Below are positions 51,713 to 63,689 of a stretch of DNA of 64,000 nucleotides, one piece after another. This stretch comes from Meconema thalassinum (lineage: Eukaryota; Arthropoda; Insecta; Orthoptera; Tettigoniidae): positions 223,036,467-223,100,466 of the forward strand of contig OX336388.2 in the NCBI GenBank assembly GCA_946902985.2. Reading direction: 5' to 3'. The position numbers and the translations under genes were made by a program. The first letter of the stretch is position 1. Every line of letters starts with the position of its first letter. Under the pieces are notes generated by a model, which was not told where the DNA came from, ran no database searches, and was given only the letters and a program-made list of their open reading frames with translations.

Positions 51713-51814
51713 ATGAAATCCAAACCCATTATCTCGGAAGAAGAGAGGAAAAGAAGATCGGAAAGACTGAAGAAGTACTGGGCTCTACGGAAAGAACAGC
51801 GTACAGGGAAATGA
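51713..51814 (+). pseudogene. LINE last-block fragment
   Basis: Encodes MKSKPIISEEERKRRSERLK and KKYWALRKEQ, then a stop. This ERKxxxSERxKxYWxxRK style block closes many arthropod LINE polymerases. Compare the RKYWEDVKA block in the LINE at 14567. Confidence 0.5.
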
Positions 51815-51865
51815 TTGATTCAACGTTCCCCAAAGAGGGTGAAACGAAAGAGGAAGAAAAAGAAA

Positions 51866-54060
51866 TATATTTATGTTCGACCCTAACTATTATGTGTCAG
51901 AAAACTGTATCATAATGAGGCTCAATATAACACTATTTTTAGCATATTTTCAATTTTGAAAAAATAGGCTTATGAGATCACCTTTTGTCCCTGTGTGTGT
52001 GCGTGTGTGTGTGTGTGTGTGTGAGGTGTGTGTGTGTGTCCCCCCCTAATAAAATCTAAACGGCTGGAGCGATTTCAATGAAACTCGGTATGTTCATAGC
52101 ACTATTCCCGGCGACCTCGACCGTGCCCTTCAAATTTTGTTACGTCTCACCAATCCAACATGGCGACTGTGCGAAATATTTCACTAGCATTCAATATCTC
52201 CGAAACTCTTACGGATATCGCCCTGAAATTATGTACGGTGATAAAGGGCACTACTAGAAGTTCACCTATGAGACTTTCAAAAACCTGGTAACGACAAAAC
52301 CAACATGGCGGTCAAGCGAATTTGAGACTTTTAAATAGACTTTTCTCGCGATTTAACTATCCAAACGTAATGAAACTAGGTACAGTAAATGTTTATACAC
52401 ATTGTAATGCACTGGAGTCTAATTTAGTTCAATTGTTTACATAACCTCAAAATGGCGGCTGTGCGAAATATTTCACTGACATTCTATATCTCCGAAACTA
52501 TTACAGATATCACCCTGCAATTTTGTACAGTGATAAAGGGTACTGATACAAGTTTACCTATGTACATTTCATAAACCTGTAAAGTCCGAAACGGAGATGG
52601 CGACCAAGCGAATTTGAAATATTGTAATAGACTTTTCTCGTGATTTAACTCTCTGAGCGCAGTAAAATGTTGTACAGTAAATTATTTTGCAGATTGTGAT
52701 GCACTGCCATCTAATTTAATTCAATTGTATACATAACCTCAAGATGGCGGCTGAGCGAAATTTTAAAATTAAATTTTTATTTATTGTGTCGGAATTATGC
52801 GATCGAAGTGAAGGTTTGAATAATGAACCTAGGCAATAATTGTCCTTGAATGGTACATAACTCTATGGCCTATACATATAACAATCCTAAATGGCGAGCT
52901 TCCGAAATATTTAGACGGTTCTCAATATCTATGAATCTTTTACAGCAACCAAACTGATTTTTTTTATGTTCATAGAGACTATGAACATATGTTCACCTAT
53001 AGGACTTTCAGTAACCTGGTGAGCACAAATCCAACATGGCGGCGACGCGAAGTATAAATATTTAAATGGACGTTTCTCGCGAATTAACTATCCGAGTGCC
53101 GTGAAACGTTGCACGTTAAATGCTTATACAAATGTTCATCCACTGGCATCTAATTTATTTCAATTGTTTTCATAATCACAAGATGGCTGCTGTGTGTAAT
53201 TTTAAAATCTCTTTTTTACTTCTTGTGTTCTAATCATGCGATTGAAGTTTGAATACCACACGTACACAATAATCTTAATGTAATAGTACAAAAATAAAAA
53301 TCCAACCTGGCGACCATCTGTAATATTTAGACGGTTCTCAATATCTACGAATCGGTTACAGCAATTAAACTGAAATTTTGTATGTTGATAGAGGCAATTA
53401 ACATGAGCAGGATATATGAAAATAGGTTGTATAGTTCTTCACGGAACTACTTGTTCATTATGAAACAGTTTCTCCCTCCAATCCGAGCTCAAGAAACAGT
53501 TGCGTGACCAATTAGATAAGGATACCTTCGCGCATGCGCTCAAAATCCAACATGTCTATATAAATTACCGAAATTGCACCTTCCATATTTTCGCGTAAAT
53601 AAACTGGTGAATATGAGACAAGAAATGGCACTGTACATTAATATCCCCAAAATCAATTTCTACACAGCGCGTGGTTTTGAAACGACTTCGGTGACCGTTT
53701 TACTGAATACTGGAGCACAATCTGAACATATGGCATTGAAGCACACAGAGCGCATGCGTCGGTTGTCCAGAGAGCTTGGAAAACAGGGATATACTACCCA
53801 CCGCAGCACCCGATCACAACATTCTAGTGACTGAACAAATATTTATGAATATTTATGTTGAAACATATAATAAAGTTATAATTATCGTCGAACATAAACA
53901 GTCGTATGCAACTCACCTATAATGGTAATTAAGACACTCGTATGGAAATTATAAAACTCGCATACACTCGTTTTATAAACACACTCGTTTCATAAAAATA
54001 CACGTGTCTTAATTATAGCCATTATAGGCTCGTTGCATAATGTACTATTACGACATGATT
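51866..54060. repeat. interspersed repeat family Q, copy 2 (split)
   Basis: 51866-51939 and 53454-54060 together match 6345-6842. The break point is occupied by the Helentron-like element 51940-53453. The right part includes a unique stretch at 53560-53840 not seen in copy 1, with an 86-codon plus-strand frame (53574-53834) of unknown nature and no recognised motif. Confidence 0.6.
51940..53453 (+). mobile_element. Helentron-like (HINE-like) element, full length
   Basis: Begins TAGCATATTTTC with a facing GAAAAAATAGGCTTATGAG, then a TG run, 'CTAAACGGCTGGAGCGATTT', four to five compound units of about 290 bp (each with a 'CAACATGGCG' or 'AAGATGGCGGCTG' phrase), then GAAAATAGGTTGTATAG, the perfect hairpin AGTTCTTCACGGAACT, and ACTTG. 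Flanked by TT/TT. The ends are fixed by comparison with the empty site at about 6410. Confidence 0.65.
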
Positions 54061-54420
54061 CTTAATCACACGTGGATTAAACGAAGTTTGCAACTGGACG
54101 ACTCATTTGAACCCCCCTTATATATGCATTTTTTAGGATCATTTTTTTTCTCCAAGAATTCTAGGTAGGAGAGTACGTTCCCACTTCAGGGAAGAGATAG
54201 CGAGTGAGTGGGAACACTTCCTAGAAGTTGATCAAGCAAATAAACTGGTTGAACGCCGGCACAGAATCAAAGAGGATAGTGTTGACATCCGATGACCCGT
54301 GTTCACTCCGCGTGGCTAAGCAAATGCGCGGATGTTGTTCTGCGATGGCTTCTTTCCCATGTTGGCTTCTCATCATTGCTGTATTGCTTTTAATCGATTG
54401 AGTTCTCAAATAATCTATTG
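54061..54420. other. unassigned sequence with a 36-codon protein-like frame
   Basis: Around 54195-54300 (plus strand) a frame reads REEIASEWEHFLEVDQANKL, then VERRHRIKEDS, before a TGA. It looks helical and non-random but matches no family known to me. It may be a transposon fragment. Confidence 0.25.
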
Positions 54421-54835
54421 ATTGGTTGGTTCCTTAGTTTAGGGGCTGCGACATCGCGGTCATGTAGCCCCGTGTACTTTGGGTGTGTGTAGAATCTGTC
54501 TGATAACTGGTGTTAATTGTGATGACTGTATTAGTGTGTGTTATCTGTGATTCAGATAGAAGGACTGCAGACGATTAATTTTCAGTTCCTACTTTTGCCA
54601 CCAAATGCTACCATCCACGACACCAAGCTGCGGACGTGGCTACTAAATACCATCGCAGTCAGCACCTTGCGGCGAACGTTGGAACTAATATAGTGTTATC
54701 AAACTATCCTACACATTTTAGCTTCCACAAGTGTAGTTAGTGGAAGGTTCTTTTTCATGCCATAAATCTATGACATGGGACCGTCGGCTTTACTTCCCCT
54801 CCGAAGGAAGGCATACTGAGGGATTTTTAACGCTC
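54421..54835 (-). repeat. SINE family S3, reversed and head-truncated
   Basis: The tail (plus strand GATTGGTTGGTTCC) is at the left. Body phrases are as at 10876. It ends at 'GGCATACTGAGGGATTTTTA' without the tRNA head, abutting a Helentron-like copy. Confidence 0.75.
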
Positions 54836-54841
54836 ATAAAA

Positions 54842-55997
54842 CAAGCAGTTCCGTGAAGAACTATACAGCCTATTTTCATACATCCTACTCATGTTAATTG
54901 CCACTATCAACATACAAAATTTCAGTTTAATTGCTCTAATAGATTCGTAGATATTGAGAAATGACTAAATATTTCGGATGGTCGCCATGTTGGATTTTAT
55001 ATATGTAGGTCCTAGAGTTATGTACTGTTGCATGAAGATTATTGTGAACGTGTACCATAACTTCAATCGCATGATTAGGACATAAGAAGTAACAAGGAGA
55101 TTTTAAAATTTCGCTCAGCTGCCATCTTGTGGTTATGGAAACAATTGAAATAAATTAGAGGCCAGTGGATTAACATTCGTATAAGAATTTACTGTACCAA
55201 GTTTCACTGCACTCGGATGGTTAAATTGCGAGAAACGTCCATGTGAATATTTATACTTCGCGTCACCGCCATGTTGGATTTCTGAACACCAGGTTATTGA
55301 AAGTCCTATAGGTGAACTTAAGTCCATAGCCCCTATTAACATAAAAAATTCAGTTTGATTTCTATAATAGAATCGTAGATATTCAGAGCCGTCTAAATAT
55401 TTAGGATGGTTGCCATGTTGGATTGTTAAATGTACAGGCCATAGAGTCATCTACCTTTAAAGGAAAATTATTGCGTAGGTTCATTATTCAAACTTTCACT
55501 TCGATCGCATGACTACGACAATAGAAATAAAATCTTAATTTTAAAATTCGCACAGACACCATCTTGAGGTTATGTAAACAATTGAACTAAATTAGATACC
55601 AGTACATTACAATGTGTATAAACATTTCCTGTACCAGATTTCATTGCGTTTGGAACATTAAATCGCGAGAAAGGTCTATTTAAAATTTTCAAATTCCCTT
55701 GGCCGCCATGTTCGTTTTGTAGCTAACCGGTTTTTGAAAGTCTTACAGATGAACTTCCAGTAGTGCCCTTTATCTCCGTACAATATTTCAGGGTGATACC
55801 GCTAATAGTTTCAGAGATATAGAATGCCGGTGAAAAATTTCGCACAGCCGCCATCTTGTGGTCATGTAAGCAACTGAACGAAGTTAGATGTCGGTGCATT
55901 ACAATGTGTATAAACATATACTGTACCAAGTTTTATTGCGTTTGGTTGGTTAAATCGCGAGAAACGTTTATTTTAAAGTCACACATTCGCTTGGCCG
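54842..55997 (-). mobile_element. Helentron-like element, truncated
   Basis: Starts CAAGCAGTTCCGTGAAGAACT preceded by AA, and runs through four core units. It stops at 'GCTTGGCCGCTCC', where LINE sequence begins, so the CA-rich end is missing. Frames through it are by-products of the repeat. Confidence 0.6.
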
Positions 55998-56935
55998 CTC
56001 CTTCACTGTGCTCTCACAGAAGCAAAACAGAAACGCTTAAATTAAGAAGATTTGGAGAGTTAGACAAATTAGAGAAAACTGAAAGACGAATTCTGAGGAG
56101 AATACTGGGAGCTAAACGAAATAATAACGCAGAATATAAGTTACGGCCAAATAGAGAGTTATAATTGAAATGTGAAAAATTAACTTATATAATGAAAAAG
56201 AGTAAAGCCTCCGTGTCTTAGGCGGCAGCATGCCGGCCTCTCACCGCTGGGTCCGTGGTTCAAATCCCGGTCACTCCATGTGAGATCTGTGCTGGACAAA
56301 ACGGAGGCAGACAGGTTTTCCCCCGGATACTCCGGTTTTCCCTGTCAAAATTTCATTCCAGCAACACTCTCCACTATCATTTCATTTCATCTGTCATTCA
56401 TTTAATCATTGCCCCAGAGGAGTGCGTCAGGCCTCGGCAGCCGGCACAGTTCATATCCTCGCCGCTAGATGGAGGCTTCATTCATTCCATTCCTGACCCG
56501 GTCGGAGACTGGAAGCAGGCTGTGGATTTTCATTTTCATTTCAATGAAAAAGGGTAGATTACAATCTTTCGGGGACATTTATAGAATGGAAAATAGTAGA
56601 CTAACTAAACAGATCTTACAACTTACTGACTAGTTACAAATCCAAACTCACATGGTTCATTGAATTTGACAAGGATTTTACAAACGCCAGAATGCAGACA
56701 GGCACAATAGCAAACAGATCACTCTTCAGAGAAGCTATTCAAAAGGTAGAATTTCAAGAAAGGAAGAAGGAAACAACTGGCAGAAAGTACACTCAAGAGG
56801 AGAAAGATGGACACTCTAGAAGGATGAAAAATATTTGGAAACAAAAGAAATTGAATACAATGGACAATAGCCAACGTTGATTCATCGAACCCTCCAAATG
56901 GGGTATTCGAAAGAAGAAGATATTGTAACGTATAT
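55998..56935 (+). pseudogene. LINE C-terminal fragment split by an S1 SINE
   Basis: The left part encodes LKLRRFGELDKLEKTERRIL, then RRILGAKRNNNAEY, matching the ERKIPRKILGPVKENGEY block of the LINE at 14567. The right part (56553 on) encodes GRLQSFGDIYRMENSRLTKQ and, further on, SRRMKNIWKQKK. Frames are broken. Confidence 0.65.
56201..56542 (+). repeat. tRNA-derived SINE, family S1
   Basis: Flanked by AATGAAAAAG (56191-56200 and 56543-56552). The head is GCCTCCGTGTCTTAGGCGGC, with GGTTCAAATCCCGG as the B box. The tail is ATTTTCATTTTCATTTC. Confidence 0.9.
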
Positions 56936-57516
56936 TTTTAAAATATATTCACCTTCTTTGTGAAAACTAGGCTTAAAAATGAAATAAAACAAAAACGTTT
57001 CTGTCCTAAATTGTAAAAATTGAACAAGAAATCAAAATATTCTTACATGGTTAACCAACAAACAGCTTGACAACTGCATCCAACACAGAGGGATGATATC
57101 CCCGAAATCTACAGTAATAGGTCTGTACAAATCATTTAAATATTCGATTAATTCGACTACAGTACAAATAACGATTAGTGGATTGTGCTTATAATTGATT
57201 ATTCGACTGGTCGTTAAATCGATTAATCGCTTGGATGGAGTTCGAAATTTGAATGAATTATTTGAATGTCCGAACGTTCAAAGAATACTAATTTTCGAAC
57301 AATGCGGATGTCCGAATACCTCGGTTGTTTGGATCATTCAAACATTACAAGTATTCGAGTTTTTTGAATAATCGTATGTTAAAAGAAATCAACAGTTTAA
57401 ATACCGTATTTGAGTTATTCGAAGATGAGAGGTACCCAAAAATTACAGTCCAGTGGACGGGTTGTTCGAATCAGGGGCGAATCCAACCCCTTCCCCATTC
57501 ATCCTGAGCCTGATAG
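56936..57516. repeat. unassigned, with an ATTCGA-rich stretch
   Basis: 57120-57420 is dense in ATTCGA, TTCGAA and ATTAATCG phrases in both orientations, a degenerate low-complexity pattern that reappears at 60190-60350. The array and retroposon in between may have been inserted into one such tract. Confidence 0.5.
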
Positions 57517-57535
57517 ATCATGATAAATAAATAGA

Positions 57536-57598
<63 letters not shown>

Positions 57599-57827
57599 AT
57601 ACATATATAAACAAATAAACCAATAAATAAATAGACAAATAAATAAATAAACAAATAAATAAATCAATAAATCAATAAATAAATAAACAAATAGATAAAT
57701 AAATAAACAAATAAATAAATAAACAAATAAATAAATAAACAAATAAATAAATAAATAAATAAATAAATAAACACATAGATAAATAAATAAACAAATAAAT
57801 AAATAAACAAATAAATAAATAAACAAA

Positions 57828-57858
<31 letters not shown>

Positions 57859-59165
57859 ACAAATAGATAAATAAATAAACAAATAAATAAATAAACAAAT
57901 AAATAAACAAATAAATAAATAAACAAATAAATAAATAAATAAATAAACAAATAAATAAATAAACAAATAAATAAACAAATAAATAAATAAACAAATAAAT
58001 AAACAAATAAATAAATAAACAAATAAATAAATAAATAAATAAATAAACAAATAAATAAATAAATAAACAAATAAATAAATAAATAAATAAATAAACAAAT
58101 AAATAAATAAACAAATAAATAAATAAACAAATAAATAAATAAACAAACAAATAAATAAATAAACAAATAAATAAATAAATAAACAAACAAATAAATAAAC
58201 AAATAAATAAATAAACAAATAAATAAATAAATAAATAAATAAACAAATAAATAAATAAACAAATAAATAAACAAATAAATAAATAAACAAATAAATAAAT
58301 AAATAAATAAACAAACAAATAAATAAATAAACAAATAAATAAACAAATAAATAAATAAATAAATAAATAAACAAACAAATAAATAAATAAACAAATAAAT
58401 AAATAAATAAATAAATAAACAAATAGATAAATAAATAAACAAATAAGTAAATAAACAAATAAGTAAATAAATAAACAAATAAATAAATAAATAAATAAAT
58501 CAATAAATAAACAAATACATAAATAAACAAATAAATAAACAAATAAATAAATCAATAAATAAACAAATAAATAAATCAATAAATAAACAAATTAATAAAT
58601 AAACAAATAAATCAATAAATAAACAAATTAATAAATAAACAAATAAATAAATCAATAAATAAACAAATTAATAAATAAACAAATAAATAAATCAATAAAT
58701 AAACAAATAAATAAATAAACAAATAAATAAACCAATAAATAAATCAATAAATAAACAAATAAATAAATCAATAAATAAACAAATTAATAAATAAACAAAT
58801 AAATAAATCAATAAATAAACAAATTAATAAATAAACAAATAAATAAATCAATAAATAAACAAATACATAAATAAACAAATAAATAAACAAATAAATAAAT
58901 CAATAAATAAACAAATAAATAAATCAATAAATAAACAAATTAATAAATAAACAAATAAATAAATCAATAAATAAACAAATTAATAAATAAACAAATAAAT
59001 AAATCAATAAATAAACAAATTAATAAATAAACAAATAAATAAATCAATAAATAAACAAATTAATAAATAAACAAATAAATAAATCAATAAATAAACAAAT
59101 AAATAAATAAACAAATAAATAAACCAATAAATAAATCAATAAATAAATAAGAAAAGAAATAAAAA
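57517..59165. repeat. AAAT/AAAC tetranucleotide array with higher-order repeats
   Basis: Pure AAAT comes first, then AAATAAATAAAC-dominated sequence. From about 58490 a 40-bp unit (CAAATTAATAAATAAACAAA plus 20 more bases with a TCAATAAAT) is repeated, itself in blocks that recur about 350-390 bp apart (marker AAATACATAAATAAAC at about 58515 and 58862; marker AAACCAATAAATAAATC at about 58728 and 59121). All three minus-strand frames stay open for hundreds of codons (Tyr/Leu/Phe/Ile) only because TTTA repeats make no stop. It is not a gene. Confidence 0.95.
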
Positions 59166-59204
59166 AATCATTCAAAACAAGCAACACTTGTTATCTCTTT
59201 CTTT

Positions 59205-60145
59205 AGATCATTTCCCTTCATACTCCCCCCCCAGGGGCTCACATCTAGTGGGACGTGCGTTGGGGACCACGGGATCCCAGCTGATTCCGGCATTGCTTCC
59301 ACTTACTGCTCGAGTGATGAGGTTTCTCGGTCCATGCATAGTACAGAACCAAATACATTGGTCGGTGACTCACTCAGTCATTCGTAGCACCACAGTGGTT
59401 TGAGTAAGGGCCCTATGTTAGCAGTATTGGAATAGAAATGAATATCAGATAACACGGCGGGCTGTTGACAGACCCTTCTCTTCTCGCCTGCCTCTTCCCT
59501 GCTCTTTCCCCTCAACCCGCAAGTTCACAGAGCTTGGACCCGAGCAGTACTTGTGCCGGGCTCCTCTCCGTCTTCTTTCCTGTCGACCTCTCTTGGTGAA
59601 CTCTTGTTCTCTTCCGATCCCGACACTATTAGGATATGCGAGGCCTAGGGAGTCTTTCACTTTGTCGCCTTAATTGGCCCTTGTCTCATCTTTCCTGATC
59701 CCTCATTCTTCAAGGGGTCAGACATCTTTTTATTTACATGTTATGTCTTTGCCTTCTGCTCAAGGCCCTCAAGGGCTCAGGGCTGGTGAGTTTGGGAGTT
59801 GGCGACCCCGAGGGATTCCTGAGCTCGGTCCGCTTCGTTCCCTTTTTCCTCTCACATTGGGGCGGGCCCTCTCCTCTTTCCCCTTTCCTATTTGCCTTTC
59901 ATGGCTCTCCTTCCTTCCAAGTCCCTCAATTCTCATTCTTCGAGGGTTGAGGACAGTTCTTTTCTTCCTGTCCTTTATTTGCCTTATCCTTTATTTGTTT
60001 ACCATTTCTTCTTCTAGTTTGTAAGTCTGTAGTTAGTATAAGTTATAGTTTACCTTCTCATCTCATCTTTCACTATCTCCCAAACCATTAGGGGCTGATA
60101 ACCTAGATGTTAGGCCCCTTAAAACAACAATTATCATCATCATCT
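59205..60145 (+). repeat. retroposon family T, plus-strand copy
   Basis: Matches 49060-50152 reversed, minus its SINE. It carries an extra segment of about 240 bp (59310-59555) missing from the other copy. Ends GATGTTAGGCCCCTTAAAAC followed by an ATC run. Open frames up to 116 codons are not shared with the other copy in the same reading. Confidence 0.6.
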
Positions 60146-60714
60146 TTATACTTCCTTTTCTCTTTCTTCCTATGCTTATTATAATTATTAGAACATTTGA
60201 ATGATTTGACTTCTTTGTCGAATCATTCGATTAGCTGGGTTATTTAAATAGGCCTAAATAGAATATTACGAATTTTGAATATGATTCTTCGATTGTGCGA
60301 GTAATTCGATTAGTCGAACTATTCGTATGTTTAAATCAAATATTCGTATTCGAAATGTATCGTACATTTTGTATAATAAGATGATCGGATTCGTACCTAA
60401 CCCCTAAATGCAATAAATACATAATGTAGAATATTCTGTACCATAATTACGGAGAGAACTCGATATATTATTAGGATCGTCTCATTGCCAGACCAGCTGC
60501 CAGTAATCATCGGACATGCAGGAAGTAAGCACATCAGAAGCAACGGAACTAATATGGCTGCCGGGATCGTAATCTTTGCCTAATTACTTTGAGAATCATG
60601 TTGAATTACTATGGCCCTCATAACCTCACTCTTATGTAATATAGAGACTGCGTATTGGAAGGTCAAATACTGTAGTGTAGTGGTAGAATTGATAGCGTGG
60701 TTAGCAGGGAGGCT
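60146..60714. other. ATTCGA-rich stretch and unassigned sequence
   Basis: 60190-60350 is ATTCGA-rich like 57120-57420. The rest shows nothing recognisable. Confidence 0.45.
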
Positions 60715-60954
60715 CTTTTTGTTCTAAAAAAACATACAAAATCCATAACAACAACAAAAAATTGCAAACCAAAAACAAACAAAAAGCAAAACCCAAAACC
60801 AAAAATAAATACAAAACAATAAATGAAAGAAAACAAGACAAAAAATTAAAATCAAAATCTAAATCAAAAACAAAACAAAAACGTAAACAAAAAAATAAAA
60901 TCCTAAAACAAAAAAGAAATTTAATTCCAAAAACCAAAGCGAAAACAAAATAAA
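60715..60954 (-). repeat. A-rich low-complexity tract
   Basis: AAAACAAAAAC-type sequence. Read on the minus strand it is the same TTTTGTTTTTG style as 30071-30520 and likewise directly follows the hairpin end of a Helentron-like element. Confidence 0.85.
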
Positions 60955-61717
60955 TAGTTCCGTGAAGAACTAAATAGCCTATTTTCATATATCCTACTTT
61001 TGTTAATTGCCTCTATCAACAAGCAAATTGTCAGTTAGATTGCTGTAATGTACTTGTACTGTAGATATTGAGAACCGTCTAAATATTTCGGATGGTCGCC
61101 ATGTTGGAATTTTATATATGTAGGCCAGAGAGTTATGTACTATTACATAAAGATTATTGAGTATGTGTATTATTCAAACTTCAATCGCATGATTAGGACA
61201 CAAGAAATAAAATCGAGATTATAAAACTTTGCACAGCCGCCATCTTGTGTTTATGAAAACAATTTAAATAAATTAGATATCAGTGGATTAAAATGTGTAT
61301 AAGCATTTACCGTACTAAGTTTCACTGCGTTCGGATGGTTAAATCGCGAGAAAAGTCTATTTCAATGTTTCAATTTCGCTTGGCCGCCATGTTCGTATTG
61401 TACTTAATAGGTTTTTGAGAGCCACATAAATGAACTTCTAGTGGTGCCCTTTATCACCGTACAAAATTTCAGGGTGATATCGGTAATAGTTTTGGAGATA
61501 TAGAATGCCGGTGAAGTATTTCGCACAGCCACCATGTTGGATTGGTGAGACGTTATAAAGTTTGAATGGCACGGTCGGGGTCGGAAAAATAGTACTATGA
61601 CCTTACCGAGTTTCATTGAAGTCGCTCCAACCGTTTAGATTGTATTAGAGGGGGACACACACATACGGACAAAAGGTGATCTCATAAGCCTATTCCTTCA
61701 TAAATGAAATTAGGCTA
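60955..61717 (-). mobile_element. Helentron-like element, short copy
   Basis: Starts TAGTTCCGTGAAGAACTA (the terminal CAAG is lost), has about two core units, 'GTCGCTCCAACCGTTTAGAT', 'CGGACAAAAGGTGATC' and ends AAATTAGGCTA. Both terminal inverted phrases are present. Confidence 0.6.
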
Positions 61718-62159
61718 AGAACACCAACCACAAAAACAGAAGAAAATAACACAAAATAAAAAAAAAAAAAAAAAAAAAAACACAAAACAAAAACGAAAAG
61801 GTCAACCCCTCCTCCCCCCAAAAAATAGAAAAATAGAAAATAAAAACTTAGGCTCGGAAACTGGGTGTTTGTGATATCTTCATAAAAATATCACCGAAAA
61901 ATTCAAACCAAAATGAAAATGTCCCGGTGATGACTGGGGTTCTGAGTGAGTTTTATTCCCCTGAATTCTCTACAGCCAACCAGGTTGATACGTACTGTAA
62001 GTTCAAGTTTCGTGGTACTTGGCACAATCCTAGATCCTAAATGGCCCGTGTTTCTTGTAAGACCAAACGGAATAATAATAGCAATAATAATAATAATAAT
62101 AAAAAACTTAAACAGCTGATCCCTTTCCTTTTCTGAAAAAAAATCTATATGGTTATTTT
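61718..62159. other. unassigned, A-rich
   Basis: A poly(A) run lies near 61759-61780 and an AAT run near 62085-62103. No element identified. Confidence 0.4.
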
Positions 62160-63689
62160 TAGCCTATTTTCGATTTTGAAAAAAATAGGCTTATGAGATC
62201 ACATTTTGTCCGTGTGTGTGTGTGCGTGCGTGTGTGTGTGTGAGGTGTGTGTGTGTGTGTGTCCCTAATAAATTCTAAACGGCTGGAGCGATTTCAATGA
62301 AACTCGGTAAGTTCATAGCAGTATTACAGACGATCCCGACCGTGCCCTTCAAATGTTGTTACGTCTCACCAATCCAACATGGCTGCTGTGCAAAATATTT
62401 CACCAGCATTCAATATCTCCGAAACTATTCCCGATATCACCCTGAAATTTTTTACGGTGATAAAGAGAACTACTAGAAGTTCACCTATGTGACATTTGAG
62501 AAACTGCTAACAACAAAACCAACATGGCGGCCTAGCGAATTTGCGACTTTTAAATAGACGTGTCTCGCGATGTAACCAACCAAACGCAATAAAACTTGGT
62601 ACAGTATATGTATATACACATTGTAATGCACCGACATATAACTTCGTTCAATTGTTTACATAATCACAAGATGGCGGATGCGCGAAATATTTCACCGGCA
62701 TTCTATATCTCTGAAACTATTATCGGTATCACCCTGAAATTTTGTACGGAGATTAAAGGCACTACTGGAAGTTCATCCATAAGACTTTCAAAAACCGGTT
62801 AACTACAAAACGAACATGGCGCCCATGCGAATTTGAAAATTTTAAATAGACCTTTCTCGCGATTTAATGTTCAAAACGCAATGAAATCTGGTACAGGATA
62901 TGTTTATACACATTGTAATGCACTGGTATCTAATTTAGTTCTATTGTTTACATAACCTCAAGATGGCTGCTATGCAAATTTTAAAATTAAGTTTTTATTT
63001 CTTGTGTCGTAGTCATGCGATCGAAGTGAAAGTTTGAATAATGAACCTACGCAATAATTTTCCTGTAGTGGTACATGACTTTATGGCCTATACATTTAAC
63101 AATCCAACACGGTGACCATCCGAAATATTTAGACGGCTGTGAATATCTACGAATCTATTATTGCAATCAAACTGATTTTATTTTTATTTTCATATGGGCT
63201 ATGGACTTAAGTTCACCTATAGGACTTTAAATAACCTGGTGATCACAAATCCAACATGGCGGCGACGCGAAATATAAATATTCAATTGGACGTTTCTCGC
63301 AATTTAACCATCCGAGTGCAGTGAAACTTGGTACGGTGAATCCTTATACGAATGTTAATCCACTGGCATCTAATTTATTCCAATTGTTTCCATAACCACA
63401 AGATGGCAGCTGAGCGAAATTTTAAAATCTCCTTGTTATTTCTTGTGTCCTAATCATGCGATTGAAGTTTGAATGCTACACGTACACAATAATCTTCATG
63501 CAACAGTACATAACTCTAGGACCTACATATATAAAATCCAACATGGCGACCATCCGAAATATTTAGTCGGTTCTCAATATCTACGAATCTATTACAGCAA
63601 TCAAACTGAAATTTTGTATGTTGATAGTGGCAATTAACATAAGTAGGATATATGAAAATAGGCTGTATAGTTCTTCACGGAACTACTTG
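62160..63689 (+). mobile_element. Helentron-like (HINE-like) element, full length
   Basis: Begins TAGCCTATTTTCGATTTTG with a facing AAAAATAGGCT, then a TG run, core units at about 62370, 62660, 62950, 63100, 63390 and 63535 (compound period near 290 bp), then GAAAATAGGCTGTATAG, the perfect hairpin AGTTCTTCACGGAACT and ACTTG, flanked by TT on both sides. It is the best reference copy in the window. Confidence 0.65.

Noticed and set aside
51238..51729. 163-codon Lys/Gln/Asn-rich minus-strand frame
   Set aside because: Translation of the T-rich minisatellite. There is no domain, and it shifts smoothly with repeat units.
57518..58579. Three overlapping minus-strand open frames of 268-353 codons made of Tyr, Leu, Phe, Ile and Val
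   Set aside because: They arise from the TTTA/TTTG array, which forms no stop in any minus-strand frame. Composition and simultaneous openness of all frames rule out a gene.
57517..59165. CRISPR-like regular array
   Set aside because: Units are simple tetranucleotide derivatives with no unique spacers, and the genome is eukaryotic.
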